DNA of 41,653 nt from contig DAIDIH010000250.1 in assembly GCA_027459465.1 (NCBI GenBank), forward strand, positions 1 through 41,653, read 5' to 3'. Made by a program: the position numbers and the translations under genes. Shown here in pieces: positions 1 through 7,877 of the stretch. Numbering within the stretch: the first letter of the stretch is position 1; every line of letters starts with the position of its first letter. The notes beneath the pieces were generated by a model. That model had not been told where the DNA came from and ran no database searches. It saw only the letters and a program-made list of their open reading frames with translations. Origin of the DNA: Bryobacterales bacterium. GTDB taxonomy: Bacteria > Acidobacteriota > Terriglobia > Bryobacterales > Bryobacteraceae.

Positions 1-1890
1 GTGCAGGGGCCGGATTTCCCCACGGGCGGGTATCTGCTGGGGCGTTCGGGGATCTACGATTACTTCACCAAGGGGCGCGGGACGCTGAAGCTGAGGGCGA
101 AGGCGGCGATCGAGAAAACGGGCAAGGACCGGGAATCGATCGTCGTGACGGAAATTCCGTTCCAGGTGAACAAGGCTCGGTTGATCGAGCACGCGGCGTC
201 GCTGGTGAACGAGAAGAAGATCGAAGGCATCAGCGAGATTCGCGACGAGAGCGACCGCGACGGCATGCGGATCGTGTTCGATCTGAAGCGCGGCGAGCAG
301 TCCGAGATCGTGCTGAACAACCTGTACAAGCATACGCAGATGCAGGTGAACTTCGGCGTGATCATGCTGGCGATCGTGAACGGGCAGCCGCGCGAGATGG
401 GCCTGGCGGAAGCGATCCGCCGGTTCCTGGACCACCGCGTGGACGTTGTGCGGCGGCGCACCAACTACCTGCTGCGCAAGGCGCGCGAGCGAGAGCACCT
501 TTTGCTGGGCTTCCAGCGCGCGCTGCGGAACCTGGACGCGGTGATTCAACTGATCCGCGATTCGAAGACGCCGCGCGAGGCCCGGGACAAGTTGATGGCG
601 TTCATCACGCCGGAAGAGGCCAAGCAGTACGCGGCGATGGTGGATGCCACGGGGCCGCGATTCACCGAGCGCCAGGCGCAGGCGATCATCGAATTGCAAT
701 TGCAGCGGTTGACCGGCATGGAGCAGGAGAAGATCCTGAACGAGTTGGCCGAGATCCAGAAGCAGATCGCCGAGTATGTGGAGATTTTGGGTTCGGAGAA
801 GGTGCTGAAGGGCGTGATCGCTAAGGAGCTGAAGGACGTCCGGAAGGAGTTCGGCGACGAGCGGCGGACGCAGATCATCGAGGACACGGGAGAGATCCGG
901 CTCGAGGACCTGGTGCAGATGGAAGACGTTGCCGTGACGGTGACGCGCGGCGGGTATCTGAAGCGGACGGCGGTGGATACGTACCGGCGTCAGACGCGCG
1001 GCGGCAAGGGACGCATCGGGATGGGGACGAGGGCCGAGGACGTAGTGGAATCCCTGGTGATCGCGTCCACGCATTCTTATTTGCTGATCTTCACGAATAA
1101 GGGACGGGTTTACTGGCTGAAGATTTACGAGATACCGGACGCCGGGACAACGGGCAAGGGCAAGCATATTTCCGGACTGATTAACCTGACGCCGGACGAG
1201 GCGCCGACGGCGTTCCTGCCGGTGAAGGAGTTCGCGGCCGGGCAATACATCGTGATGGTGACGAGACACGGCGTGATCAAGAAGTGCGAACTTACCGAGT
1301 TCGACAACCCGATGTCGCGCGGTATAATTGCGATTAACATTGACGAGGGCGACGAGTTACTCGCGGCGCGGCTTACAAGCGGGAGTAACTTCATCTTCCT
1401 CGGCTCGCATGAAGGCATGGCGAGCCGGTTCTCGGAAGAGGAAGTCCGTCCGATGGGACGGGCCGCCCGCGGCGTGCGGGCGATGGACCTGGACGAAGGC
1501 GATTACCTGGTTGGCGTGGAGGTTGTGGAGCAGGAAGGCCTGATCCTTTCGATTTCGGAGAACGGATACGGCAAACGGACGCCGTTGGGCGACTACCGGC
1601 TGACTTCGCGGGGCCGCAAGGGCGTGATCAACATGAAGACGACCCACAAGGTCGGCAAGGTGGTGGATGTGCTGTCGGTGAAGGAAGACACGGACCTGAT
1701 GATCATCACCAAGGAAGGCAAGATCATCCGGATCGAGTCGTCGGAGATCCGGCAAGCGGGGCGATCGACGCAGGGCGTGCGGCTGGTCCGGATGGAAGAG
1801 AACGACCAGGTGGCCGCGGCGAGCGTGATTCCGGAACCGGAGTCGAACGGCAACGGCGACAACGGGCAAGAGGACTTGCCGCTGCAGTAA
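1..1890 (+). CDS. gyrA: DNA gyrase subunit A, 3' part (5' end outside window)
   Basis: DNA gyrase A subunit, the breakage-reunion and DNA-wrapping half of the type II topoisomerase that introduces negative supercoils. The reading frame is open from base 1, so the GTG at base 1 is not the start; 629 residues are visible of a protein usually 800-900 long, and the catalytic tyrosine lies upstream of the window. The visible part begins at the conserved PDFPTGG stretch of the catalytic core, continues through the coiled-coil tower (about residues 135-290), and ends in the beta-pinwheel C-terminal domain with its repeated blades (for example RGGYLKRT, RGRKGVINMK). A GyrA box, QTRGGKG, is at visible residues 331-337; it distinguishes GyrA from ParC. 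The tail is Asn/Gly/Glu-rich and acidic. The gene is convergent with the YceI gene, only 12 bases away. Confidence 0.96.
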   Translation: MQGPDFPTGGYLLGRSGIYDYFTKGRGTLKLRAKAAIEKTGKDRESIVVTEIPFQVNKARLIEHAASLVNEKKIEGISEIRDESDRDGMRIVFDLKRGEQSEIVLNNLYKHTQMQVNFGVIMLAIVNGQPREMGLAEAIRRFLDHRVDVVRRRTNYLLRKAREREHLLLGFQRALRNLDAVIQLIRDSKTPREARDKLMAFITPEEAKQYAAMVDATGPRFTERQAQAIIELQLQRLTGMEQEKILNELAEIQKQIAEYVEILGSEKVLKGVIAKELKDVRKEFGDERRTQIIEDTGEIRLEDLVQMEDVAVTVTRGGYLKRTAVDTYRRQTRGGKGRIGMGTRAEDVVESLVIASTHSYLLIFTNKGRVYWLKIYEIPDAGTTGKGKHISGLINLTPDEAPTAFLPVKEFAAGQYIVMVTRHGVIKKCELTEFDNPMSRGIIAINIDEGDELLAARLTSGSNFIFLGSHEGMASRFSEEEVRPMGRAARGVRAMDLDEGDYLVGVEVVEQEGLILSISENGYGKRTPLGDYRLTSRGRKGVINMKTTHKVGKVVDVLSVKEDTDLMIITKEGKIIRIESSEIRQAGRSTQGVRLVRMEENDQVAAASVIPEPESNGNGDNGQEDLPLQ

Positions 1891-1902
1891 CGGCGGGTCC
1901 GG

Positions 1903-2436
1903 TTACATCTTTCGCCAGGTCATGTCCACCTTGACGGGGATATCGTTCTTGATGGGCATGGCCAGGAGGCTTGGCGGATCGATTTTGAAATCGGAGACGG
2001 TGGCGGGGATCGTGCCGGTGATCTCGGTGTCGGCGCCGTGCGCGGTTTGCTGAAACGCGACCTGTTTATACTCGACGGTTTGGCCGGCGAACTGAATCTG
2101 GAGGTCGGCATGAATGGCCGGCTGCGAGGCCGCGTTCTCGGGAAGACTGAACCGGACGACGACCATGGGGTACTGGGCGCCGCGGACGACTTGCAGCATG
2201 TGTAAGTCGCGGTTGGTGTCACCCGAGGTGAAGGACTTCACCGGGACGGCGACGAGAAAGCTGCACTGGCCCGCCTGGCAGACGCCTTTCCCTCGCGCTT
2301 GGTGACTGACGCCGTCGACCTGGTGCAGGGGGTGAGACACGTGATAGCTAAGCGTGGATTTTTCTAGCATCCACTGGACGTCCGCGGCGAGGCAGGCTGG
2401 AGAGAGCAGTAAGAGCAGAGTTGCGAGAAGCTTCAT
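1903..2436 (-). CDS. YceI family periplasmic protein
   Basis: Secreted lipocalin-like protein of the YceI family, known to bind amphiphilic or isoprenoid-type ligands in the periplasm; the ligand here is unknown. The 177 residues begin with a signal peptide (MKLLATLLLLLSPACLA) followed by a YceI domain with the characteristic tail FKIDPPSLLAMPIKNDIPV. I start at the ATG at 2436 and not at the TTG one codon earlier; no strong ribosome site is seen, which fits coupling to the gene ending at 2446, nine bases upstream. That neighbour has a membrane part with a b561-like histidine pattern. In E. coli yceI is adjacent to yceJ, a cytochrome b561 homologue, so the pairing recalls a known arrangement. 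The exact role is an inference from family and context. Confidence 0.85.
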   Translation of the reverse strand: MKLLATLLLLLSPACLAADVQWMLEKSTLSYHVSHPLHQVDGVSHQARGKGVCQAGQCSFLVAVPVKSFTSGDTNRDLHMLQVVRGAQYPMVVVRFSLPENAASQPAIHADLQIQFAGQTVEYKQVAFQQTAHGADTEITGTIPATVSDFKIDPPSLLAMPIKNDIPVKVDMTWRKM

Positions 2437-2445
2437 CAAAGTAAG

Positions 2446-3279
2446 TCAGAATTTCTTCAAAGTCACTGACAACATGGCCAACCCGTAGGCGGCGGCGGTA
2501 ACGATGGCGACCGCTCCGTGCGCCTGGGCAATTCCGTGGACTTTCTGGCCCTGGCTGCGCTGTTCGTCGGCGAGGGAGCCGAGCAGCGGGGTAAGAATCA
2601 TGCCGGGCCCGTGGATCCAGGCCATGGCCCTGTGAAAGCGGATGGGGCCGCGCGGTTTCGTACCCGGAACCTTCGGTGCGAAGATGGCGAAGCTGGCCGT
2701 TGTGATGTACATGCCGGCGGTGACGCTGCCGAGCGCGGCGTGCAGGTCCCGGCCGGAGGCTGTGCTATGTCTTCCGCCGGCGCCGGTGGAAGAGAACAAG
2801 CTCGCCAGCATGGGAGCGAGGGTGATCAGTCCCAGTTCCTGGTGAACCTTGAGCATGTGGGAGCGCTTGTTCAGCCGCGCCTGTTCGGCTGCGTTGCCTT
2901 GTGTCTGCTCCGGGGAAAAGCCGAGGTCACCGAGGGCAGGCTCAGCGGGGCCGATAGTCAGGGGCAGATCGAGCCGCTGCGTGCCGGCGGCGCGCAGGGT
3001 GATAGAGACGGTCTTTGGGGCGTAGCCGTGAGCCGAGACCGCCACTGTGTAGGCGCCCGGAGTGAGACCCTGCAGGGAGTACAGACCGGCGGCATCGGTC
3101 TGAACCTGCGAGACGTGGCCCGTGGCTGTGCTTGTGACCGAGACGGAGGCGTTCGCGATGGGCGCCCCGGCCGGGCTTGTGACCACTCCGGCCAGTGAGG
3201 CGGCCGACTGCGCATCGAGGAGCGCGTTCAGCGCGATGGCGAGAGTCAGGACAGCGACCAGGACCTTCGACGGTTTCAT
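2446..3279 (-). CDS. Exported protein: carboxypeptidase-regulatory-like domain plus histidine-rich (b561-like) membrane domain
   Basis: A 277-residue protein. It starts at the ATG at 3279, with AAAGGAAG 12 bases upstream; the open frame continues upstream into thiE but is Arg/Pro-rich shadow there. Residues 1-25 are a signal peptide or anchor. Residues 28-105 are a carboxypeptidase-regulatory-like beta-sandwich (GVVTSPAGAPIANASVSVTS, then GLYSLQGLTPGAYTVAVSA). The C-terminal 140 residues contain about four hydrophobic segments with histidines at their edges: HQELG, LHAALG, HRAMAWIHG and QAHGAVA. This spacing resembles the haem-ligating histidines of cytochrome b561-type four-helix proteins. 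Being directly upstream of a YceI gene supports that reading, since b561 homologues often pair with YceI. The haem assignment is inference; the beta-sandwich fusion is unusual. Confidence 0.7.
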   Translation of the reverse strand: MKPSKVLVAVLTLAIALNALLDAQSAASLAGVVTSPAGAPIANASVSVTSTATGHVSQVQTDAAGLYSLQGLTPGAYTVAVSAHGYAPKTVSITLRAAGTQRLDLPLTIGPAEPALGDLGFSPEQTQGNAAEQARLNKRSHMLKVHQELGLITLAPMLASLFSSTGAGGRHSTASGRDLHAALGSVTAGMYITTASFAIFAPKVPGTKPRGPIRFHRAMAWIHGPGMILTPLLGSLADEQRSQGQKVHGIAQAHGAVAIVTAAAYGLAMLSVTLKKF

Positions 3280-3392
3280 GTCCACCCGCGGCTTCCTTTC
3301 GGCCGGGATTGCGCTTACTGCGCCGCGGCCGCATGATCGAGGGTGAGACGGCCCGGAGCCGTGGTTGGTTCCAGAGGGATTGGCCAGCGGGT

Positions 3393-3923
3393 TCAGACCT
3401 GGAACATTGTGATGCCGGCGACACCGGTGGCGCCAGCTTCGATGCAGGCCTGGGCGTTGGCGGGGCCGATGCCGCCGAGGGCCCAGACGGGAAGGGCGAC
3501 TGCCGCGCAGGCGGCGCGCAAGGCATCGAGGCCGATGCCAGGGGCGCCGGGGTGGGATGGAGTCGGGAAGATTGGGCCGAAGACCGCGAAGTCCGCGCCT
3601 TCGGAAGCGGCGCGGCGCAGTTCGTCGACGGTGTGGCAGGAGACTCCGAAGAGAAAGCCGGGAGGGGCGATGCCCTTGAGATCGGAGGGCGCGGGCGAGG
3701 AGGATGTCAGGTGCACGCCGGCCGCGCCGACGGCGAGGGCGATATCGAGGCGGGAGTTGACGAGCACGGGGCACGATGGGCAGGCCGATACGACGCGGAG
3801 GCAGAGATGGTAGAGTTGGCGGGCGCTCATGTGTTTGGCCCGGATCTGGATCATGGCCGCGCCAAGGCTGGCGGCGCGGACGGCAACGTCGAATGAATCG
3901 GTGATGCAGTAACGAGGGAGCAT
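3393..3923 (-). CDS. Thiamine phosphate synthase/TenI-like TIM-barrel protein
   Basis: The 176 residues match the thiamine phosphate synthase (ThiE) fold, whose classical reaction joins HMP-pyrophosphate and thiazole phosphate. Recognisable elements are MIQIRAKHM (usual Q-x-R-x-K substrate loop), VNSRLDIALAVGAAGVHL (usual N-D-R-x-D-x-A motif, here with Ser), FGVSCHT (usual G-x-S-x-H), DFAVFGPIFPTPSHPG, and ALGGIGPANAQACIEAGATGVAGI. It is short compared with the usual 205-220 residues and begins abruptly at PRYCITD. This may mean a compact ThiE or a TenI-like paralogue, some of which have lost the synthase activity or act as thiazole tautomerases. No other thiamine gene is nearby. It is upstream of the b561-like gene on the same strand, 113 bases away. 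Confidence 0.75.
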   Translation of the reverse strand: MLPRYCITDSFDVAVRAASLGAAMIQIRAKHMSARQLYHLCLRVVSACPSCPVLVNSRLDIALAVGAAGVHLTSSSPAPSDLKGIAPPGFLFGVSCHTVDELRRAASEGADFAVFGPIFPTPSHPGAPGIGLDALRAACAAVALPVWALGGIGPANAQACIEAGATGVAGITMFQV

Positions 3924-4022
3924 CCTGCTTTCGAGTCTGGCATGGGAGGGTGGTCTTTGAATGGAACGGCCGCGCGGGCGGGGTGGCTCGCGCGGCCGTT
4001 TGGAGGCGGTCCGGAGGGCAGA

Positions 4023-4577
4023 TTAGTCGTCAGGATCGATATAGGGATAACAGGGAGCGGGGTGCCAATAGCCCCAGCCGTCGTAGTAGCCGCAGCCGGG
4101 ACCCACGTTGTAACCCCAGCCGAAGGGGATGCCGATGCCGACACCGAAGTAAGGACGCGCCCAGAAGCGGCCGCCCCAATAATATCCGCGGCCGGCGTAG
4201 AAGCGGCCTGGATAGAAGCCGCCATCGTCACCGTGGTAGAAGCCGCCGTGGTAGCCTTCGCCGTAGTCCCCGCGCCAACCGCCGTAGCCTCGTCCCCAGC
4301 CGCCTTCGTGTCCACGCCAGCCGCCTTCGTGTCCACCCCACCCACCGCGGCCGCGCCAGGCACCGCCGCCGTTGCCATGCCAGCCGCCGCCATAGCCTCG
4401 GCCGCCATGGAATGCGTGGCCATATCCTCCTCCTCCGAAGTGTCCTCCACGTCCTCCTCCGTGTCCTCCGCCGCGTTCGGCGAATGCGGCCGCCGGTGCG
4501 AACAACATCAAGATCGCTGCGAGCGCCCGTACGGGCATCGCGGCTTTGACCGATCCGATCTTCGCTGTCCGTTTCAT
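4023..4577 (-). CDS. Glycine/tyrosine/tryptophan-rich secreted protein
   Basis: A low-complexity exported protein of 184 residues. The start at 4577 is fixed by TGGGAGGA six bases upstream. The signal peptide ends around AAAFAERGG. The rest is dominated by Gly with His, Tyr, Trp and Arg (GGGHGGGRGGHFGGGGYG, GHEGGWRGHEGGW), then a C-terminal part richer in Pro, Tyr and Cys ending YPYIDPDD. An 18-base direct repeat (4298-4315 and 4319-4336) encodes the doubled GHEGGW unit. Similar Gly/His/Tyr-rich exported proteins are common in soil bacteria; cell-surface or metal-related roles have been proposed but I can assign none here. The coding sequence is real: strong ribosome site, signal peptide and consistent GC codon pattern. 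Confidence 0.75.
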   Translation of the reverse strand: MKRTAKIGSVKAAMPVRALAAILMLFAPAAAFAERGGGHGGGRGGHFGGGGYGHAFHGGRGYGGGWHGNGGGAWRGRGGWGGHEGGWRGHEGGWGRGYGGWRGDYGEGYHGGFYHGDDGGFYPGRFYAGRGYYWGGRFWARPYFGVGIGIPFGWGYNVGPGCGYYDGWGYWHPAPCYPYIDPDD

Positions 4578-4751
4578 TTGGTTCCTCCCAAACTTCGATT
4601 CGGGAGTGGGCAAATGATGGGCCAATCGTAAATGGTTGAAAATAGGTAGTGAAAATTCCGGCGCCGGTAAGGATTGCTGGTTGAAAAGCACCGGGTGGTG
4701 GCGCGGTGGGCCAACGCTTGGCCCGGACGAATCCGGTTGGCGCGGAGTCTA

Positions 4752-4770
4752 TACTTTATTCGGTAAAGTA
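4752..4770. promoter_or_regulatory. Inverted repeat, candidate operator or 5' hairpin before the 4790 gene
   Basis: TACTTTA and TAAAGTA are a perfect 7-base inverted repeat separated by TTCGG. It lies 19 bases before the GTG start of the membrane-protein gene at 4790, in the AT-richest patch of the divergent intergenic region (4578-4789), and overlaps a possible -10 element (TATACT, 4750-4755). It could be a repressor operator or, in RNA, a short hairpin in the leader. No matching -35 element was seen at normal spacing. Confidence 0.4.
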
Positions 4771-4789
4771 CTTGTAGCTTGAGGGTCGA

Positions 4790-5368
4790 GTGCTTCTCGC
4801 TGAGCTTCTATTCCTTGTTTTATTTGCCACGGCGGCTGGGGCGCTGATTTACGCCGCGGTTGCGGCGCTGCGCGGGCGGACCGGGCAGGCCACGAGCATC
4901 GTGATCCGCACGGCAGTGCTGGCCGCGGTGTATGTGGGCCTTGTCTATCTTGCGGCGGCGGTGTCCGGGCCGAAGGTTGTGCCGCTGGGCCGTGCGAACT
5001 GCAATGACGACTGGTGTTTCGCTGTCGTTCGGGTGGATCGAGTGGTGTCGGGGGCGACGGTCCGATGCGAGGTGACGATGCGGTTATCCAGCCGGGCGCA
5101 GCGGCGGGTACAAAGAGAGCTCGGCGCACGCGATGTTTATCTTGTAGATTTGGACTGGCGGCGGTTCGATCCTTTGCCGGGCTCGTCGAAGGTGCCCCTG
5201 AGCTCGCGACTGGAGCCTGGCCACGCGGTGCTGGCGCAACGAGCGTTCACTGTGCCAGCGGGCGCGGGACCGATGTCGCTGATGATCGACCGGCACGACT
5301 TTCCTTTCTGCGTGATTATCGGCGAGTGCGACGCGTTTCACGCGGGGACCCGGTTCCTGCTCGAGTAA
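4790..5368 (+). CDS. Hypothetical membrane-anchored protein
   Basis: 192 residues starting at a GTG preceded by GAGGG. Two hydrophobic helices (about residues 1-25 and 38-60) form an N-terminal membrane hairpin. They are followed by a soluble domain of about 130 residues with NCNDDWCF near its start and a second pair of cysteines in FCVIIGECDAF near the end, so an extracytoplasmic disulfide is possible. The soluble part has a beta-rich pattern (FAVVRVDRVVSGATVRCEVT, then FTVPAGAGPMSLMID), suggesting an immunoglobulin-like sandwich. I do not recognise the family. It is convergent with modC, two bases apart, and is preceded by the palindrome at 4752-4770. Confidence 0.7.
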   Translation: MLLAELLFLVLFATAAGALIYAAVAALRGRTGQATSIVIRTAVLAAVYVGLVYLAAAVSGPKVVPLGRANCNDDWCFAVVRVDRVVSGATVRCEVTMRLSSRAQRRVQRELGARDVYLVDLDWRRFDPLPGSSKVPLSSRLEPGHAVLAQRAFTVPAGAGPMSLMIDRHDFPFCVIIGECDAFHAGTRFLLE

Positions 5369-5370
5369 GT

Positions 5371-6462
5371 TCAGAGCACGCGGAGGCTGGAGGCTGGGAA
5401 CTCGACGAGCCATTCGCGGGCGGACGAGCCCAAGGAGTAATGTGCACGGGACATCTCGACGGCGATGCCGCCTTCGAACTCGAGGCGGACTCCTTCGGCG
5501 AGGTCCACGACCTGGCGGAGCGAGAGGGCCGTCTGGTTGGGGCCCGGGCGTCCGTCCTTAGGCATGGCGCGCAACTCAGCGGGGCGGACATAGACGGTCA
5601 CGCGATCCCCGATCAAACGGCCGGGCAGGTAGCGTGCTTCGACTTCGAATTCGCCTAACTTGAGGCGGCTGCGGTTCCGGCCGGGGTCGAGCGCGCGGAC
5701 TTCGGCGGGGATGAGGTTGTACAAGCCGAGGAGGCGTGCGACCTCGGTGCTCAAGGGTTCCTCGATGACTTCACGGGGCGTTCCGCTGCGAATGAGGCGT
5801 CCCGCGCTGATGACGTGCATGCAGTCGGCGAGCGCGCAGCACTCTTCGAGCGAATGTGTGACGAGTAAGGCGGGAATGCCGAACTCGGCTTTGACCTGGC
5901 GGAGGACGGCGTAAAACTCCTCGCGGAGGGGTGCATCCAGGCCTTGGGCGGGTTCGTCGAGGAGAAGAATCCGCGTGCCGCCGGCGCGACTGGCTCCGCC
6001 GCCGACGAGGGCGCGGGCGATGGAGCCGCGCTGTTTCTGGCCGCCGGAGAGTTCATGGGGCATGCGGCCGGCGATGTCGGCGAGGCGGAACCGTTCGAGC
6101 ACCTCGTTCACCTTGCGGCGGCGTTCGGCGCGCGGCCAGCCTCCGGCGGCGAAAGTGAGGTTCTCGCGCAACGTCATGTGAGGGAACAGGGCGTAATCCT
6201 GGAAGACGTAGCCGCAGCGGCGCTCGCGAGGGGGGAGATTCACGCCGGCGATAGCGTCGAACAGGATGACGTCGTCGAGAAGGATGCGGCCCTCGTCGGG
6301 TTTGACGAAGCCGGCGATGGAGTCGAGGGTGAGTGTTTTGCCGGCTCCGCTGGCGCCGAACAGGACAGTGACGCCGGGGCCGGCCTCAAACTCGACATCG
6401 AGCGAAAAGCCGGCCGATTCCCTGCCGTGCGGGAAATGCTTGCGGATGCGGGCTTCAATCAT
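5371..6462 (-). CDS. modC: Molybdate ABC transporter ATP-binding protein
   Basis: Cytoplasmic ATPase that powers molybdate (or tungstate) import through ModB. The 363 residues show Walker A GASGAGKT, Q-loop FQDYALFPHMT, signature LSGGQKQRGSIARAL, Walker B ILLLDEP with the D-loop LDAPLRE, and the switch histidine in LVTHSLEE. The C-terminal 100 residues form a molybdate-binding (TOBE/Mop-like) domain, typical of ModC (VTVYVRPAELRA, QVVDLAEGVRLEFEGG). Its ATG overlaps the modB stop by four bases (ATGA at 6459-6462), indicating translational coupling. No modA (periplasmic binding protein) is adjacent. Molybdenum is needed by the molybdopterin oxidoreductase family represented at 24066-25193. Confidence 0.93.
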   Translation of the reverse strand: MIEARIRKHFPHGRESAGFSLDVEFEAGPGVTVLFGASGAGKTLTLDSIAGFVKPDEGRILLDDVILFDAIAGVNLPPRERRCGYVFQDYALFPHMTLRENLTFAAGGWPRAERRRKVNEVLERFRLADIAGRMPHELSGGQKQRGSIARALVGGGASRAGGTRILLLDEPAQGLDAPLREEFYAVLRQVKAEFGIPALLVTHSLEECCALADCMHVISAGRLIRSGTPREVIEEPLSTEVARLLGLYNLIPAEVRALDPGRNRSRLKLGEFEVEARYLPGRLIGDRVTVYVRPAELRAMPKDGRPGPNQTALSLRQVVDLAEGVRLEFEGGIAVEMSRAHYSLGSSAREWLVEFPASSLRVL

Positions 6463-7124
6463 CGCATTGCGGCCCCGGAGAGGCGGTTGGCTAGCGCAAG
6501 GGTCGCCAGGGCCACGACGGAGACGACGAGCACCATGGCGCGGGCGGCGGCGGCGTTATCGGCCATGACGGCATCGTAGATGGCGACGGAGATCGTCTGC
6601 GTACGGCCGGGGATGTTGCCGGCGATCATGAGCGTGACGCCGAAATCGCCGAGAGAGCGAGCGAAGGCGAGGGCGGCGGCGGCGAGCACCTGGCGCTGAG
6701 TGAGGGGCAAGGTGACACGGAGGAAGACGCGCCACTCGCTGGCGCCGAGAGTGCGGGCGGCGCGCTGGTAGACGGGGTCGACGCTTTCGAGGGCGGCGCG
6801 GGCGGATTTGACCAGGAGCGGGAGAGAGTGGAACAGGGCCGCGACGACGGCCGCCTGCCACGTGAAGACGAGCGGCTGGCCGACGACGGTTTCGTAGAGC
6901 TTGCCGAGGGGGCTGGCGCGGCCGAGCAGAACGAGGAGGTAGTAGCCGAGAACGGTGGGCGGGAGGACGAGCGGGAGGGCGATGGCGGCGTCCAGCCACT
7001 CTTTGCCCCGAAACTCACGGTTTGCCAGCAGCCACGCCAGCCAGAGGCCGAGCACGACGGCGGCGGCGGTTGCCAAAACTGCCACGCGCAGGCTGAGCCA
7101 GAGCGGAAACCAGTCGATCGGCAT
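6459..7124 (-). CDS. modB: Molybdate ABC transporter permease
   Basis: Inner-membrane permease of the molybdate importer, 221 residues with five to six hydrophobic helices. Family marks include ALPLVLPPTVLGYYLLVLLG near the start of the transmembrane domain, the cytoplasmic coupling loop RTLGASEWRVFLRVTLPLTQ (EAA-type), and ARSLGDFGVTLMIAGNIPGR, which is typical of ModB. It is transcribed with modC (four-base overlap) and lies 45 bases downstream of the MarC-type gene. No clear ribosome site precedes the ATG. The substrate-binding ModA is absent from this cluster, so the importer would need a ModA encoded elsewhere. Confidence 0.93.
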   Translation of the reverse strand: MPIDWFPLWLSLRVAVLATAAAVVLGLWLAWLLANREFRGKEWLDAAIALPLVLPPTVLGYYLLVLLGRASPLGKLYETVVGQPLVFTWQAAVVAALFHSLPLLVKSARAALESVDPVYQRAARTLGASEWRVFLRVTLPLTQRQVLAAAALAFARSLGDFGVTLMIAGNIPGRTQTISVAIYDAVMADNAAAARAMVLVVSVVALATLALANRLSGAAMR

Positions 7125-7169
7125 TGATACAAGATTAGCGGGTTTTGTTCGGAAACACGCTCTGCTTCC

Positions 7170-7844
7170 TCAGTGCCGGACGAGCATTGTTTTCACGATC
7201 GCCGTGGCTCCGTTGGTGAAAATCTGGATCCCGATGCAAAGGAGGATAAACGAGGACAGGCGGACCAGGATACTGGTGCCGTTTTCACCGAGCAGCCGGG
7301 CGACGGCCTCGGCAGAACGATAGCAGAGATAGATGGACAGGCCGGTAAGCATGGTTCCGATAAGCGCGGGGATGATCTGCAGCCACCAGGGTTCTGGTCC
7401 GTTGCCGATGTTGGCTCCGAGGGTGAGGGCGACGGAGATGGCGCCGGGGCCGACGGTGAGCGGCATGGTGAGCGGGTAGAAGGCGAGCGACCGCCAGTTG
7501 CCTTCCCGGCGCCGCGCGGCGGCCTCACTGCCCTTCTCCCGGTGCTCCTCGGGGCGCTGGAGGAGATTCCAGCCGGAGGCGGTGACGAGCAGGCCACCGC
7601 CGACCTGCACGACAGGGAGAGAGATGCCGAAGAAGCGCAGGATGTGGGAGCCGATGAGGAGGGAGCCGACGAGGAGGCCGGATCCGTTCCGGGCGATGCT
7701 TCTGGCCAGGCGTACGCGGATGGGAGCTTCAAAGCCTGGGGTGAGGCTGAGGAAGACGGGCGCCGTGCCCACCGGATTGACGATGGGAAAGAGAGCCAGA
7801 AAGACGACCAGAGCTTGCCGGGCCGCGTCGGCCGCCTCGTGCAT
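7170..7844 (-). CDS. MarC family integral membrane protein
   Basis: 224 residues with about six hydrophobic helices and the MarC-family hallmarks: FLALFPIVNPVGTAPVFLSLTPG near the N terminus, GISLPVVQVGGGLLVTASGWNLLQ in the middle, and LTMPLTVGPGAISVALTLGAN in the second half. The cytoplasmic loop around residues 105-120 is charged (RPEEHREKGSEAAARRR). MarC proteins were once linked to multiple antibiotic resistance, but that link was later withdrawn; the transported substrate, if any, is unknown. It is upstream of modB on the same strand with a 45-base gap, so it may share a transcript, although no functional tie to molybdate is known. Confidence 0.9.
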   Translation of the reverse strand: MHEAADAARQALVVFLALFPIVNPVGTAPVFLSLTPGFEAPIRVRLARSIARNGSGLLVGSLLIGSHILRFFGISLPVVQVGGGLLVTASGWNLLQRPEEHREKGSEAAARRREGNWRSLAFYPLTMPLTVGPGAISVALTLGANIGNGPEPWWLQIIPALIGTMLTGLSIYLCYRSAEAVARLLGENGTSILVRLSSFILLCIGIQIFTNGATAIVKTMLVRH

Positions 7845-7877
7845 AACTTCCTAGCTTCGCACGGGACGTGGGCGCGG

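Noticed and set aside
4298..4336. Two 18-base direct repeats as a CRISPR or satellite array
   Set aside because: Only two copies 21 bases apart, inside a coding sequence encoding the repeated GHEGGW unit.
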